This document shows, piece by piece, positions 1 to 8,365 of a DNA stretch of 64,000 nucleotides (position 1 is the first letter of the stretch; each line of letters opens with the position of its first letter). Where the stretch lies: the NCBI RefSeq assembly GCF_000243115.2, contig NZ_CP007035.1, forward strand, positions 2,046,001 through 2,110,000. The letters are read 5' to 3'. This stretch comes from Niabella soli DSM 19437. Lineage in GTDB: Bacteria; Bacteroidota; Bacteroidia; Chitinophagales; Chitinophagaceae. A program made the position numbers and the translations under genes. The notes beneath the pieces are model-generated. The model had not been told where the DNA came from. It searched no databases and was given only the letters and a program-made list of their open reading frames with translations.

Positions 1-83
1 GTCCGATTGGTTTCATGACATGGTTGAACTATCTTTGCAAGTACCGTTGACCTACGGTTCATTTTTAAACCAATCCATATATT

Positions 84-1394
84 ATGGATGACTTTATTGC
101 AGCACGGTCCCAGATGGCACTTTCGCTGGGTTTCCACATAATTTTTTCCTGCATCGGCATGATCATGCCGTTCTTTATGGCGGTTTCGCATTACAAATGG
201 CTGAAAAACGGCGATCCGGTTTACCGGAATGTAACCCGCGCCTGGAGCCGGGGCGTCGCCATTTTTTTTGCAACGGGAGCCGTTTCCGGCACCGTGCTTT
301 CGTTTGAACTGGGGCTATTGTGGCCGGAATTTATGAAGCACGCCGGTCCTATTTTCGGCATGCCTTTTTCCCTCGAAGGCACCGCCTTTTTTATTGAAGC
401 TATCGCACTGGGATTTTATTTGTATGGATGGAACCGTTTTAATAAATGGTTTCACTGGTGGACAGGTGTCGTGGTGGGCGTCAGTGGATTGCTATCCGGG
501 ATCCTGGTGGTAGCCGCCAACGCCTGGATGAATAGCCCGGCAGGATTTGATTATGTAAACGGGCAGTATATTAATATCGACCCCATTGCAGCTATGTTCA
601 ACAAAGCCTGGTTCTCTCAGGCGCTACATATGATCCTGGCGGCGCTTACGGCTACCGGTTTTGCTGTTGCGGGGGTGCATGCTTTCATGATCCTAAAAAG
701 AAAAAATATCCGTTTTCACAGAAAGGCCTTCCGCATTGCTGCTGTTTTTGCATGCGTAGGTGCTGTGCTGCAACCGCTAAGCGGGGATATTTCCGCCAAA
801 AATGTGGGCGCACGGCAACCTGAAAAGCTGGCGGCCATGGAAGCCCATTTCAAAACAGAAGCAAAAGCCGGTTTAATTATTGGCGGCATCCCGGATGTAA
901 AAAATGAAACGGTGCGTTACGCGATAAAAATTCCCGGCGCGCTCAGCTTTCTGGCGCATGGTGACTTTAGCACGCCGGTTACCGGACTGGATGCATTTCC
1001 AAAAGACTCCCGGCCGCCCGTAGCCATCACCCACTATGCCTTTCAGACCATGGTGGCCATTGGCATGCTGATGCTCCTGATCGCTGTGTTTTATTTTTTC
1101 ACCTTGTGGAAACGGAAAAAATGGCTGGAGAAACGGTGGCTGCTGAAATTATTTGCGCTGGCCACACCCGCGGGTTTTTTGGCGGTTGAAGCGGGATGGA
1201 CGGTAACAGAAGTAGGCCGGCAACCCTGGATCATTTACGGCATTATGCGTACCCGTGATGCGGTTACTCCGATGCCGGGAATCGTTTATTCTTTTTACAT
1301 CTTTACGGCGGTTTATTTTTCATTAAGTATAATAGTCGTGTTTTTATTATACCGGCAGGTAAAGATGGTGGGGCAATTGTATGATGTATCATAA
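84..1394 (+). CDS. cydA: Cytochrome bd ubiquinol oxidase subunit I
   Basis: Haem-bearing subunit of cytochrome bd, which oxidises quinol and reduces O2 to water in the inner membrane, usually at low oxygen. The 436 residues contain many hydrophobic helices. Family landmarks are visible: H18 (counterpart of the haem b595 ligand), H182 in SQALHM (haem b558 region), E98 and E105 in the SLEGT...FIEA helix (proton path), and GRQPW near the C-terminus. The segment between PLSGD and IIGGIPD is compact, so this is the short Q-loop (CIO-like) form rather than the long E. coli form. cydB follows 63 bp later on the same strand. The ATG at 84 gives the usual MDDFIAARSQ start. No promoter can be judged because only 83 bases precede it. 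Confidence 0.97.
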   Translation: MDDFIAARSQMALSLGFHIIFSCIGMIMPFFMAVSHYKWLKNGDPVYRNVTRAWSRGVAIFFATGAVSGTVLSFELGLLWPEFMKHAGPIFGMPFSLEGTAFFIEAIALGFYLYGWNRFNKWFHWWTGVVVGVSGLLSGILVVAANAWMNSPAGFDYVNGQYINIDPIAAMFNKAWFSQALHMILAALTATGFAVAGVHAFMILKRKNIRFHRKAFRIAAVFACVGAVLQPLSGDISAKNVGARQPEKLAAMEAHFKTEAKAGLIIGGIPDVKNETVRYAIKIPGALSFLAHGDFSTPVTGLDAFPKDSRPPVAITHYAFQTMVAIGMLMLLIAVFYFFTLWKRKKWLEKRWLLKLFALATPAGFLAVEAGWTVTEVGRQPWIIYGIMRTRDAVTPMPGIVYSFYIFTAVYFSLSIIVVFLLYRQVKMVGQLYDVS

Positions 1395-1402
1395 AAATTT
1401 GA

Positions 1403-1456
1403 TGTTTGACGTCCGAAGTCAGCAACAAACCAAAAACAATAAACAATAAATAATGA
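1403..1456. repeat. Word-like spacer between cydA and cydB
   Basis: The short gap carries the word TTTGACGTCCGAAG followed by an A-rich run built from repeated AACAATAAA units ending just before the cydB ATG. The same TTTGACGT word recurs as tandem copies near 12800-12850. It looks like a degenerate interspersed spacer rather than a regulatory site. Its function is unknown. Confidence 0.45.
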
Positions 1457-1457
1457 A

Positions 1458-2471
1458 ATGCTCTATATCGTAATGGCCTATTTGTGGGCAGCGGTGCTGC
1501 TGTATGTTTTGATGGGCGGCGCTGATTTTGGTGCCGGGATCCTCGAATTTTTTTCCACGCAAAAAAGCAAGGATAAAACACGGACGGTCATGTACCGCGC
1601 CATCGGTCCGATCTGGGAAGCGAACCATATGTGGCTGATCATTGCCATAGTGGTATTGTTTGTAGGCTTCCCGGTTATTTATTCAACCCTATCTGTTTAT
1701 CTCCATATTCCTTTAGCCATCATGCTGCTGGGTATCGTTGCCCGTGGCACGGCTTTCAGCTTCCGGAATTATGATGCGGTAAAAGACCGTATGCAGGGCA
1801 TCTATTCAAAAACATTTATGTATTCCAGCGTGATAACGCCTTTGTTCCTGGGCATTATTGCAGGCAGTGCCGTTTCCGGAAAGATCAACTTGCAGGCAAC
1901 TAGCTTTGTAGAGGCCTATATCTTCAGTTGGCTGGGATTTTTCCAGGTGGCTGTTGGCGTATTCACGGTAACCATATGCGGCTTCCTTGCCGCGATCTTT
2001 ATTATCGGAGAAACAAAAACCGAGGCGGACCGGCTGCGTTTTATAACCAAAGCCAAACACATGAGCATTGCAGCATTAACTGCCGCTGCGCTGGTACTGC
2101 TGGCAGCATTCAAAGATGGAGTTCCCCTGACACACTGGCTTTTCGGCAACCCGGTAAGTTTTACCTGTGTGCTCCTCGCCGTGGTTTCGCTTGCATGGAT
2201 GTGGGTTTCGCTGTTTCGTCAGTCTACAAAATGGCTGCGTATTATTGCCGGCGCACAAATCACCCTATTGCTCGTTGCCATCACTTATGAACACTACCCG
2301 GTATTGATCAATCTAAAAGACTCGGAAGGGTTATCATTACTGATCCATCATGGCTCCGATAAAAGCATCCGGGCCCTTGCCATTGCCTTATTAGCCGGAA
2401 GTGTTTTTATCCTGCCCGCATTGTTTTATCTGCTATACAGTTTTACCCGGCAGGAAGAGCCTGTTGCATAG
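1458..2471 (+). CDS. cydB: Cytochrome bd ubiquinol oxidase subunit II
   Basis: Membrane subunit that pairs with CydA in the quinol oxidase. The 337 residues hold about eight to nine hydrophobic helices. The first helix has the family signature MGGADFGAGIL, followed by WEANHMWLI and FPVIYS. Length agrees with CydB/CIO-B proteins. It lies just downstream of cydA on the same strand, so the two are almost certainly co-transcribed. No cydX-like small frame or cydCD exporter genes are visible nearby. Its end lies 14 bp from the convergent YdcF-like gene with no recognisable terminator between them. Confidence 0.97.
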   Translation: MLYIVMAYLWAAVLLYVLMGGADFGAGILEFFSTQKSKDKTRTVMYRAIGPIWEANHMWLIIAIVVLFVGFPVIYSTLSVYLHIPLAIMLLGIVARGTAFSFRNYDAVKDRMQGIYSKTFMYSSVITPLFLGIIAGSAVSGKINLQATSFVEAYIFSWLGFFQVAVGVFTVTICGFLAAIFIIGETKTEADRLRFITKAKHMSIAALTAAALVLLAAFKDGVPLTHWLFGNPVSFTCVLLAVVSLAWMWVSLFRQSTKWLRIIAGAQITLLLVAITYEHYPVLINLKDSEGLSLLIHHGSDKSIRALAIALLAGSVFILPALFYLLYSFTRQEEPVA

Positions 2472-2485
2472 AGAAAGGAAACTTC

Positions 2486-3166
2486 CTACAGAGCGGGTTC
2501 TTTTCGTTTATTATCAGACCAGGGAATAAAAGCGCCCAGGGTGCCGCGGATACGCCTGAAAAAACCTTCCCGCTCCTGTATGGCTTTAAAATTCTCCGCC
2601 CGCGCCGGCGCCGGGTCAATATCCGGTTCGACCTGATTATATTTTTTTAATGAATCGATCACAAAAGGAATATGAACAATTCTCGTCCCGAACCGTCTTC
2701 TGGTAAATCCTTTCAATAATGAAGATTGAAAGGGATCTGTAACCAGGGCAATGCTCCTGAATTCCTGTTTGCGGGCGGCCTGGTATCCATAAAAGACGTT
2801 CTCCGTGCTATGCTCCGCTTTCAGATCATAAAAAATATGCGCTTCGGGTATGCCCAGTTTTTGTGCATACAGACCCATGATCTTTGCTTCATAGTAAGGA
2901 GAGTAAACAGCACTACCCGAAAAAATAAGATTACGGACGATGCCCTGCCTGTAAAGCAGCGCTGCCCATATCACCCGGCCTTTCATTACCGTATCCCATT
3001 TACCATCCTTAAACGGCACACCCGGTACAATACCGGCATCAAAAGTTTTGTTTGCTTGCAGCACTTCATTATATAAACGGGCGGGTCGTTTGCGGTAAGA
3101 AACACAACCAGACAATATTGTCAGCAATAAAATAATCCCGGCGGCGGCCAAAAATTTATTCTCCAT
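2486..3166 (-). CDS. YdcF/SanA-like (DUF218) lipoprotein
   Basis: Protein of 226 residues with a lipobox (LSGC, Cys21), so probably a membrane-anchored lipoprotein. The remainder resembles the DUF218/YdcF fold: an early segment with GRVIWAALLYRQG and IFSGSAV, then ARKQ...SIALVTDPFQ, which match the SGG and TSxFH-type positions of that family. YdcF and SanA have been linked to envelope integrity, but the reaction is not established. It is convergent with cydB, and its start faces the terminator of the efflux operon, so it is probably transcribed alone. The family assignment is good; the exact role is unknown. Confidence 0.75.
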   Translation of the reverse strand: MENKFLAAAGIILLLTILSGCVSYRKRPARLYNEVLQANKTFDAGIVPGVPFKDGKWDTVMKGRVIWAALLYRQGIVRNLIFSGSAVYSPYYEAKIMGLYAQKLGIPEAHIFYDLKAEHSTENVFYGYQAARKQEFRSIALVTDPFQSSLLKGFTRRRFGTRIVHIPFVIDSLKKYNQVEPDIDPAPARAENFKAIQEREGFFRRIRGTLGAFIPWSDNKRKEPAL

Positions 3167-3219
3167 TTCTGTAAAAATACGGCATCTGCAAAGACCATTT
3201 ATTATTCAACCGGCCGGCT

Positions 3220-3253
3220 CAAAAAAAATCACGACCGGTTATTGTCGTGATTC
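3220..3253 (-). terminator. Rho-independent terminator of the efflux operon
   Basis: Perfect 8-bp stem ATCACGAC/GTCGTGAT (3228-3235 with 3244-3251). Read on the minus strand it is followed by a run of eight T. It lies downstream of the MFS pump gene, the last gene of the tetR-tolC-hlyD-MFS operon. Confidence 0.85.
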
Positions 3254-3278
3254 TTAAAAAACAAACTATACGAACCTG

Positions 3279-3306
3279 TTAACTATTCACTAATCACTAT
3301 TCACTA
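3279..3306. repeat. CTATTCACTA-type spacer words
   Basis: Short degenerate tandem of CTATTCAC/TAATCAC words directly against the 3' end of the MFS gene. A related copy lies at 4951-4976 against the 3' end of the HlyD gene. It is seen only in gaps. Role unknown. Confidence 0.5.
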
Positions 3307-4893
3307 CTAGTGCATCATCTCGCCCATATCCATTTTTTCGGTTGCCCCTTTACGTTTCCGGATAAAGAGAATAAAAGGAATACATACAAGGAACATCAAC
3401 CCCAGGTATAAAAATACATCCATGTAAGAAAGTACGGTAGCCTGCTTGGTAACAGTAAAGTCGAGCAATTTATGCGCAGACTGCAGCGCCACATCGGGCG
3501 TCATGCCCTTTGCCATAAAGCTATGCTGCAGTGCATTGACCCGTTGTTGTACATTCAGATCATTTACATTCAGTTTGGAAACGAGATCGTTCCGGTACAA
3601 CATATTCCTGTTCGCAATAAAGGTAGTGATCGCTGCCACTCCAAAGGAACCGCCCAGTTGGCGCATCATCCCCGTAAAAGCCGCACCCTGCCCTATCTCC
3701 TGCCCCCGCAATGTGGAAAGCGCAAGCGTGGTAATGGGGATGAACAGCAATCCAAGCCCCACCCCCCGAACGATCAGCATCCAGAAGAAAGCATCTTTGC
3801 CCGTATCCGGTGTAATAATTTTATATCCCCAAAAACTGTATATAAAGAAGAGGAAGAGGCCTGTTGCCACCATGTATTGCTGCGGCACGCCCTTGGCGAT
3901 CATTCTGCCGATCACCGGCATCATAAAGGCAGTTGCCACCGTAGCCGGTATCATCAAAAGCCCCGCCTGGAAGGCCGTCCAGCCCAGTATGCTTTGAGTA
4001 TAGAGTGGCACTATAAACGTAGAGCCATACAACCCGAAGCCCAATATAAAGGACATGATCGTTCCGATCCGGAGGTTCCCGTTCTTCAACACTCTTAGTT
4101 CCACGATCGGGTTCTTATAGGTCAGCTCCCGCCAGATGAAAAAGAACAATCCTAAAATAGCTGAAATGGTAAGCGTCACTATTATTTTACTTGAAAACCA
4201 GTCATCCTCATGTCCCCGCTCCAGTATGTATTGCAGGGAGCCCACTGTAACTGCCAAAAGGAAGATCCCCAGCCAGTCAATTTCGTGTGCTGCTTTTTTA
4301 GCCGCGTACCGGGGGCTGCGCACAAACTGTAAGGTAAGCAGCGTGGCAATGATCCCCAATGGGATATTGATATAGAATATGTACGGCCAGCTAAAATTAT
4401 CTACAATATATCCGCCCAAAGGAGGTCCCAGCGTGGGGCCTGCAATAACGCCCAGGCCATAAATGGCCTGGGCCATGCCTCTTTTTTCAATCGGATAAGA
4501 CTCGGTTATAATAGTTTGTGAAGTAACCAGCAATGCACCACCGCCCAGCCCCTGTAAAAAACGAAAGGCAACCAGTTCCCAGATACTGGTGGCGTTTCCA
4601 CACAGGAAAGAACAAATGGTGAAAATAACGATTGAAACGGCAAAATAATTCCGGCGTCCGAATTGCTGGGAAAGCCAACTGGTCATAGGAACAATGATCA
4701 CGTTGCCAATCGCATAGGCGGTAATAACCCAGCCCACCTCAGACAACGTAGCACCCAGGTTGCCCTTCATATCATTCAGCGCCACGTTAACAATAGTGCT
4801 GTCAACAATTTCCAGTAAGGCACAAATAATGGCGGTGATGGTAATAATCGCACGCCGTGCACCATATTCTACAAGAGAATCCTGTTGTTCCAT
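3307..4893 (-). CDS. DHA2-family MFS multidrug exporter (EmrB-like)
   Basis: Inner-membrane drug:H+ antiporter of 528 residues with about 14 hydrophobic segments. Typical DHA2 features: DSTIVNVALNDM in helix 1, GWVITAYAIGNVIIVPMTSWLSQQFGRR (loop motif A with FGRR), FRFLQGLGGG, and motif C GVIAGPTLGPPLGGY. It is the last gene of the operon TetR-TolC-HlyD-MFS. Together these would form a tripartite pump across both membranes, like EmrAB-TolC. The HlyD gene ends 81 bp upstream and a strong terminator lies downstream. Expression is probably controlled by the TetR protein encoded first in the operon. The substrate cannot be told from sequence. Confidence 0.95.
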   Translation of the reverse strand: MEQQDSLVEYGARRAIITITAIICALLEIVDSTIVNVALNDMKGNLGATLSEVGWVITAYAIGNVIIVPMTSWLSQQFGRRNYFAVSIVIFTICSFLCGNATSIWELVAFRFLQGLGGGALLVTSQTIITESYPIEKRGMAQAIYGLGVIAGPTLGPPLGGYIVDNFSWPYIFYINIPLGIIATLLTLQFVRSPRYAAKKAAHEIDWLGIFLLAVTVGSLQYILERGHEDDWFSSKIIVTLTISAILGLFFFIWRELTYKNPIVELRVLKNGNLRIGTIMSFILGFGLYGSTFIVPLYTQSILGWTAFQAGLLMIPATVATAFMMPVIGRMIAKGVPQQYMVATGLFLFFIYSFWGYKIITPDTGKDAFFWMLIVRGVGLGLLFIPITTLALSTLRGQEIGQGAAFTGMMRQLGGSFGVAAITTFIANRNMLYRNDLVSKLNVNDLNVQQRVNALQHSFMAKGMTPDVALQSAHKLLDFTVTKQATVLSYMDVFLYLGLMFLVCIPFILFIRKRKGATEKMDMGEMMH

Positions 4894-4950
4894 AAATTGA
4901 TACTTTGAAAAGATGAAAAAGAAAACAATCGCCCGAAGGCTATTGCTCCT

Positions 4951-4974
4951 TCACAATTAACTATTCACTTCTCA
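4951..4974. repeat. CTATTCACTT-type spacer words
   Basis: Degenerate copy of the words seen at 3279-3306 (AATTAACTATTCACTTCTCATTAATTAA), running into the stop codon of the HlyD gene. It is one of several gap-restricted word spacers in the window. Confidence 0.45.
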
Positions 4975-6099
4975 TTAATTAAGCGTAACATCAACCACTA
5001 CGTTCATTCCTGCCCGCAACTTTTTAACAAGAGAATCATTTTTATTGGCAAACTCAATCTTTACCGGAAGGCGCTGCACTACTTTTACAAAGTTGCCGCT
5101 GGCATTATCTGCCGGAAGCAAAGCCGACACAGACCCCGTTGCGGGGGAAAAGGACGTTACGGTGCCTTCAAATTTATGTTTTGGAAAGGCATCTACGCTG
5201 ATTTCCGCTTTTTGCCCGGTTACCATTCTTGACAATTGCGTTTCTTTAAAGTTAGCAACGACCCATTTTTCGTCATTTAATACAATGCTGAATAATTGTG
5301 CCCCTGCCTGTATGTACTGCCCCACCTGAACCGGAACTTTTGAAACAATCCCGTCGGCATTGGCGACGATCACGGTATAGCTCAGGTTGAGTTTTGCATT
5401 GTCCACATCCACCGCGCGCTGGCGCTCCATTGCATCCGAAACACTGATCTGTTTTGATGTCGCTTTTGATTGAGAGCTCACGGCTCCCGTTTGCGCAGCC
5501 GCCTGGTTTCTTTGCTGCTGCAATACCTGCAACTGGCGGTCTGCCGTTTGCTTGGCCGCCAGCGCCTGCTCATATTGCTGTTGTGTTATAGAGTGATCCT
5601 TGATCAGGTTTTCATAACGCTTTAGATCTTCTGAAGTACGCCAAACATTTACTTTTGCGGCTTCAATCTGTGCGTCTGCGGTAGCAACGGCTGCATTTGC
5701 TGTGTTAATATTTCTGCGGGAAGCTTCAGTTCCGGCCTCGGCGGACGCCACATTGCTCTTTGCCGTTACCAATGCCGCTTCCGCCTGCTCCAGCGCTATT
5801 TTCAGATCCCTTGTATCCAGCACCACCAGGGTATCTCCTTTATGTACAAATTGGTTATCATTTACTTTTACCTCAGCGATATAACCAGATATTTTAGAGA
5901 TCACCGGGCTCACATTTGCTGTGATCTGGGCATCATCTGTATCTTCATGATGCTGCCCGTGAACATAGGCCTTAATTCCAAAATAACCGCCCACAACTAC
6001 CAGTAAAGCCAGTATTACAAAGAAAATAGGGCTTCTTTTTTTTCTTTGAGTCGATTCATTGGATTGTTCCTGAACCGTGGTTGCTTGTTCGTTTGCCAT
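4975..6099 (-). CDS. HlyD/EmrA-family membrane fusion protein
   Basis: Periplasmic adaptor of 374 residues that links the inner-membrane MFS pump to the TolC-like channel. Residues about 22-44 form one N-terminal membrane anchor. A barrel-sandwich (lipoyl-like) half follows (VSPVISKISGYIAEVKVNDNQFVHKGDTLVVLD). Then comes a long Ala/Gln-rich coiled-coil hairpin (about 75-225), the second lipoyl half (ADGIVSKVPVQVGQYIQAGAQLFSIV) and a beta-barrel domain. It sits between the tolC-like gene (28 bp upstream) and the MFS gene (81 bp downstream), as expected for EmrA-type adaptors. Confidence 0.95.
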   Translation of the reverse strand: MANEQATTVQEQSNESTQRKKRSPIFFVILALLVVVGGYFGIKAYVHGQHHEDTDDAQITANVSPVISKISGYIAEVKVNDNQFVHKGDTLVVLDTRDLKIALEQAEAALVTAKSNVASAEAGTEASRRNINTANAAVATADAQIEAAKVNVWRTSEDLKRYENLIKDHSITQQQYEQALAAKQTADRQLQVLQQQRNQAAAQTGAVSSQSKATSKQISVSDAMERQRAVDVDNAKLNLSYTVIVANADGIVSKVPVQVGQYIQAGAQLFSIVLNDEKWVVANFKETQLSRMVTGQKAEISVDAFPKHKFEGTVTSFSPATGSVSALLPADNASGNFVKVVQRLPVKIEFANKNDSLVKKLRAGMNVVVDVTLN

Positions 6100-6127
6100 T
6101 GTATTTGTATTAATAGTCTTAAAAGTT

Positions 6128-7468
6128 TTATTTAATCAGGGTACCGGAAGCTTCCAGTAATTTTTGGGAAGCCAGCGCTGCATCGGCCTTTGCATTGAGT
6201 AATTTGATCCGGGAAGACAATAAGGAGGCATTAGCGTCCAGCAGATCCGTTATCGTAACCAGGCTGTTGTCGTATTTATTTTTGGTGATCCTGTAATTTT
6301 CTTCCGCCTGTATCAATGATTGTGCGTTTACGTCAATTTTCTTTTTTGCCAGCAACGCATTCTGATAATCCCTGTTGATCTCCAGCCGGATGTTATCTGT
6401 CAGTAAATCCCTCGAGGCCGTTAGTTCCTGCGCCTGGGCTTTTGCTTTGCGGATGGTGGCGCCCGTTTTCCATAAACTGGACAGGCTGTATTGCACCCCT
6501 ATACCGCCATTGATCGCGTTGGTGATGGTAAGCACTTTGGGAATATCAGCAGCTATATAACCCCCGGTTAACGCCAGGCTGGGAAAATAATCAGCCCGGG
6601 CGGCTTTAATACCTGTTTGCGCGGCCTTTTCCTGGTAATCCAGGGCCTGCATATCTTTCCTGTTTTGAATGGCCTGTGCTTCATAATAGGTTACCGGCTG
6701 CGCTTCTGTAATCCCATTAACAAAAGAGGAATCCACTTCTATAACCGTGTTTTCCGGTAGTCCCAATAACAGATCCATATTCACGTTTGCTATGGCATTA
6801 TTATTCTGTGCTTCCAGTAATTGCAATTCAATATCTGATGTTTGCAACTGCGCTTTTAAACGGTCATTGCGCGCCATCAGGCCGTTATTTTCCAATTGCA
6901 GGAAATTGGAATCCCTGTGCTGGGAAGCGACCAGGTTCTCCTGAATTACCCCGATCAACTGTGCCGACTTAAACAGATTTGCATACGCCTCTGTAAGATT
7001 ATAGGCTATAGCGTTCTTATCGTTCCCTTCGTTCAGGCGTACCGCTTCCAGCAGGTATTTTGCTGATTGGATTCCGTACCGGATCTTCCCTCCGGCATAC
7101 AGCGGTAATGAAACGTTCGCAATGCCATACATAGCCTGCGAAATCGTTGGAACCGAGCTGCCTCCTGAAGAACCCGAAGAACTTCCGCCGCCGGATTTAG
7201 CCGCCTTCAGGTCAACATTCGCATTGGTAAGACGCATATAACTGCCGGTAACCTTAACATCGGGCAATTGGTGATTTTTGGCCTCATCCACCGCCGCAGT
7301 TGCTTCCTGTATTTTGGCCTGGTCGATCTTTAAATGCTTGCTGTTTTGTAAGCCCAGCTCCACCGCTTCTTTTAAAGAAAGTTTTTTAATGTCCTGCGCG
7401 GAAAGAGGATTATTGAAGACCATTATTACCGATAAAAAAACGGCAATGGTTGTTATTCTTGTATTCAT
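6128..7468 (-). CDS. TolC-family outer-membrane efflux channel
   Basis: Outer-membrane factor of 446 residues with a signal peptide (cleavage probably after NPLSAQ). It shows two similar Leu/Ala/Asn-rich coiled halves characteristic of the OEP family: LSLKEAVELGLQNSKHLKIDQAKIQEA near the N-terminus and KDMQALDYQEKAAQTGIKAARADYFPSLALTGGY in the second half. A Gly/Ser-rich insert (about residues 90-105) sits before the first beta segment. It is the second gene of the operon, 19 bp after tetR. It should provide the exit duct for the HlyD/MFS pump. Confidence 0.94.
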   Translation of the reverse strand: MNTRITTIAVFLSVIMVFNNPLSAQDIKKLSLKEAVELGLQNSKHLKIDQAKIQEATAAVDEAKNHQLPDVKVTGSYMRLTNANVDLKAAKSGGGSSSGSSGGSSVPTISQAMYGIANVSLPLYAGGKIRYGIQSAKYLLEAVRLNEGNDKNAIAYNLTEAYANLFKSAQLIGVIQENLVASQHRDSNFLQLENNGLMARNDRLKAQLQTSDIELQLLEAQNNNAIANVNMDLLLGLPENTVIEVDSSFVNGITEAQPVTYYEAQAIQNRKDMQALDYQEKAAQTGIKAARADYFPSLALTGGYIAADIPKVLTITNAINGGIGVQYSLSSLWKTGATIRKAKAQAQELTASRDLLTDNIRLEINRDYQNALLAKKKIDVNAQSLIQAEENYRITKNKYDNSLVTITDLLDANASLLSSRIKLLNAKADAALASQKLLEASGTLIK

Positions 7469-7487
7469 ATATTGAACTATTATCTTT

Positions 7488-8132
7488 TTATTTATCTGAC
7501 TCTTTTACCAGGAGATAACTTTTAACGATCGCTTTTAAATGTGTCTTCAGCCGGGGAATGATCAGTTTAAAAAACTCTTCTTCATTATCCTGGGCCACGC
7601 GGTATTGCTCGCACAAAAACCTCCGGGTATTAAATGCATGGTTGATCGTGCCAAACACGGTTATGGACAACATAGGCATATCCACATTCTTCCTGAAAAT
7701 ACCAGCATTGGCTCCTGCTTTGATAGCGCTCTTCAACAGTGTATTATTTTGAAGCTTCATGCTTCGTACACTTTCGTACATCACGGGATTTTTCATTATA
7801 CCCTGCTCCCGTACCATTAATAAATGAAAATTCCGGTTTGCTGCAATGGTGTCAATATAGGTGTCGATGATATGACCAATCTTATCTTCCGGAGCCACGT
7901 CACTGGCAAAAACTATTGCTTCCAGTTTGGTCCGGATGGTCGTTATATGCTTCATAAAAAGAGCTTCCAGCAGCTTCTCCTTTGAACCAAAATAGTAAGA
8001 GATCATGGCCACATTTACATCTGCAGCTTTTGCTATATCGCGGACCGAAGTCGTCTCGAAGCCGTTCTCGGCAAAAAGCTTCACCGCGGCTGCCATAATT
8101 TCCAATTGCTTTTGTGTAAATTCTATAGACAC
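7488..8132 (-). CDS. TetR/AcrR-family repressor of the efflux operon
   Basis: DNA-binding regulator of 214 residues. The N-terminal 50 residues are a standard TetR helix-turn-helix (AAVKLFAENGFETTSVRDIAKAADVNVAMISYYFGSKEKLLEALF). The C-terminal helical part would bind a ligand and dimerise. It is the first gene of the operon with the outer-membrane channel, adaptor and MFS pump. Two palindromic sites overlap its promoter (8159-8196), so self-repression of the whole operon is likely. The inducer is unknown. Confidence 0.94.
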   Translation of the reverse strand: MSIEFTQKQLEIMAAAVKLFAENGFETTSVRDIAKAADVNVAMISYYFGSKEKLLEALFMKHITTIRTKLEAIVFASDVAPEDKIGHIIDTYIDTIAANRNFHLLMVREQGIMKNPVMYESVRSMKLQNNTLLKSAIKAGANAGIFRKNVDMPMLSITVFGTINHAFNTRRFLCEQYRVAQDNEEEFFKLIIPRLKTHLKAIVKSYLLVKESDK

Positions 8133-8151
8133 TTTTAACTGATTTCCACCA

Positions 8152-8184
8152 CAAAGGTATTAAACATCCGTTTAATTAATCAAA
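8152..8184 (-). promoter_or_regulatory. Promoter of the tetR-efflux operon
   Basis: On the minus strand a Bacteroidota -33 box TTTG (8181-8184) and a -7 box TACCTTTG (8152-8159) are separated by 21 bases. This places the start of transcription a few bases before the tetR ATG at 8132. This is the clearest canonical promoter in the window. Confidence 0.75.
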
Positions 8185-8196
8185 CATTTGTTTAAT
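8159..8196. promoter_or_regulatory. Twin palindromic operator for the TetR protein
   Basis: Two copies of AAACATYYGTTTAAT (8162-8176 and 8182-8196) lie exactly 20 bp apart. The first sits in a perfect 7-bp inverted repeat ATTAAAC-ATCC-GTTTAAT (8159-8176). The second is the 6/7 match ATCAAAC-ATTT-GTTTAAT. They cover the spacer and -33 box of the operon promoter, which is where a TetR dimer pair would block RNA polymerase. Confidence 0.75.
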
Positions 8197-8301
8197 ATTC
8201 ATAAAAAACTTAACCTGCGTCAAGACATGACACTCAGCCACTTACAGAAAAGCATCGATTGGACATAAAAGAAGAATCAGCCCTAATTCATTGTGAATTA
8301 A

Positions 8302-8327
8302 TAAAAAAAGAGGCCCCTAAGGCCTCT
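8302..8327 (-). terminator. Rho-independent terminator of the amidohydrolase operon
   Basis: Perfect 7-bp stem AGAGGCC/GGCCTCT (8309-8315 with 8321-8327), followed on the minus strand by a T7 run. It lies 39 bp past the stop of the 429-residue amidohydrolase-like gene. Confidence 0.85.
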
Positions 8328-8365
8328 GAAGATCATGAATATGCAAGGAACGGCATTACCATTTT

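Noticed and set aside
3446-4098. Open frames of about 180-210 codons antisense to the MFS pump
   Set aside because: Complement of membrane-helix codons; Cys/Pro/Ser-rich sequences without signal, motif or start context.
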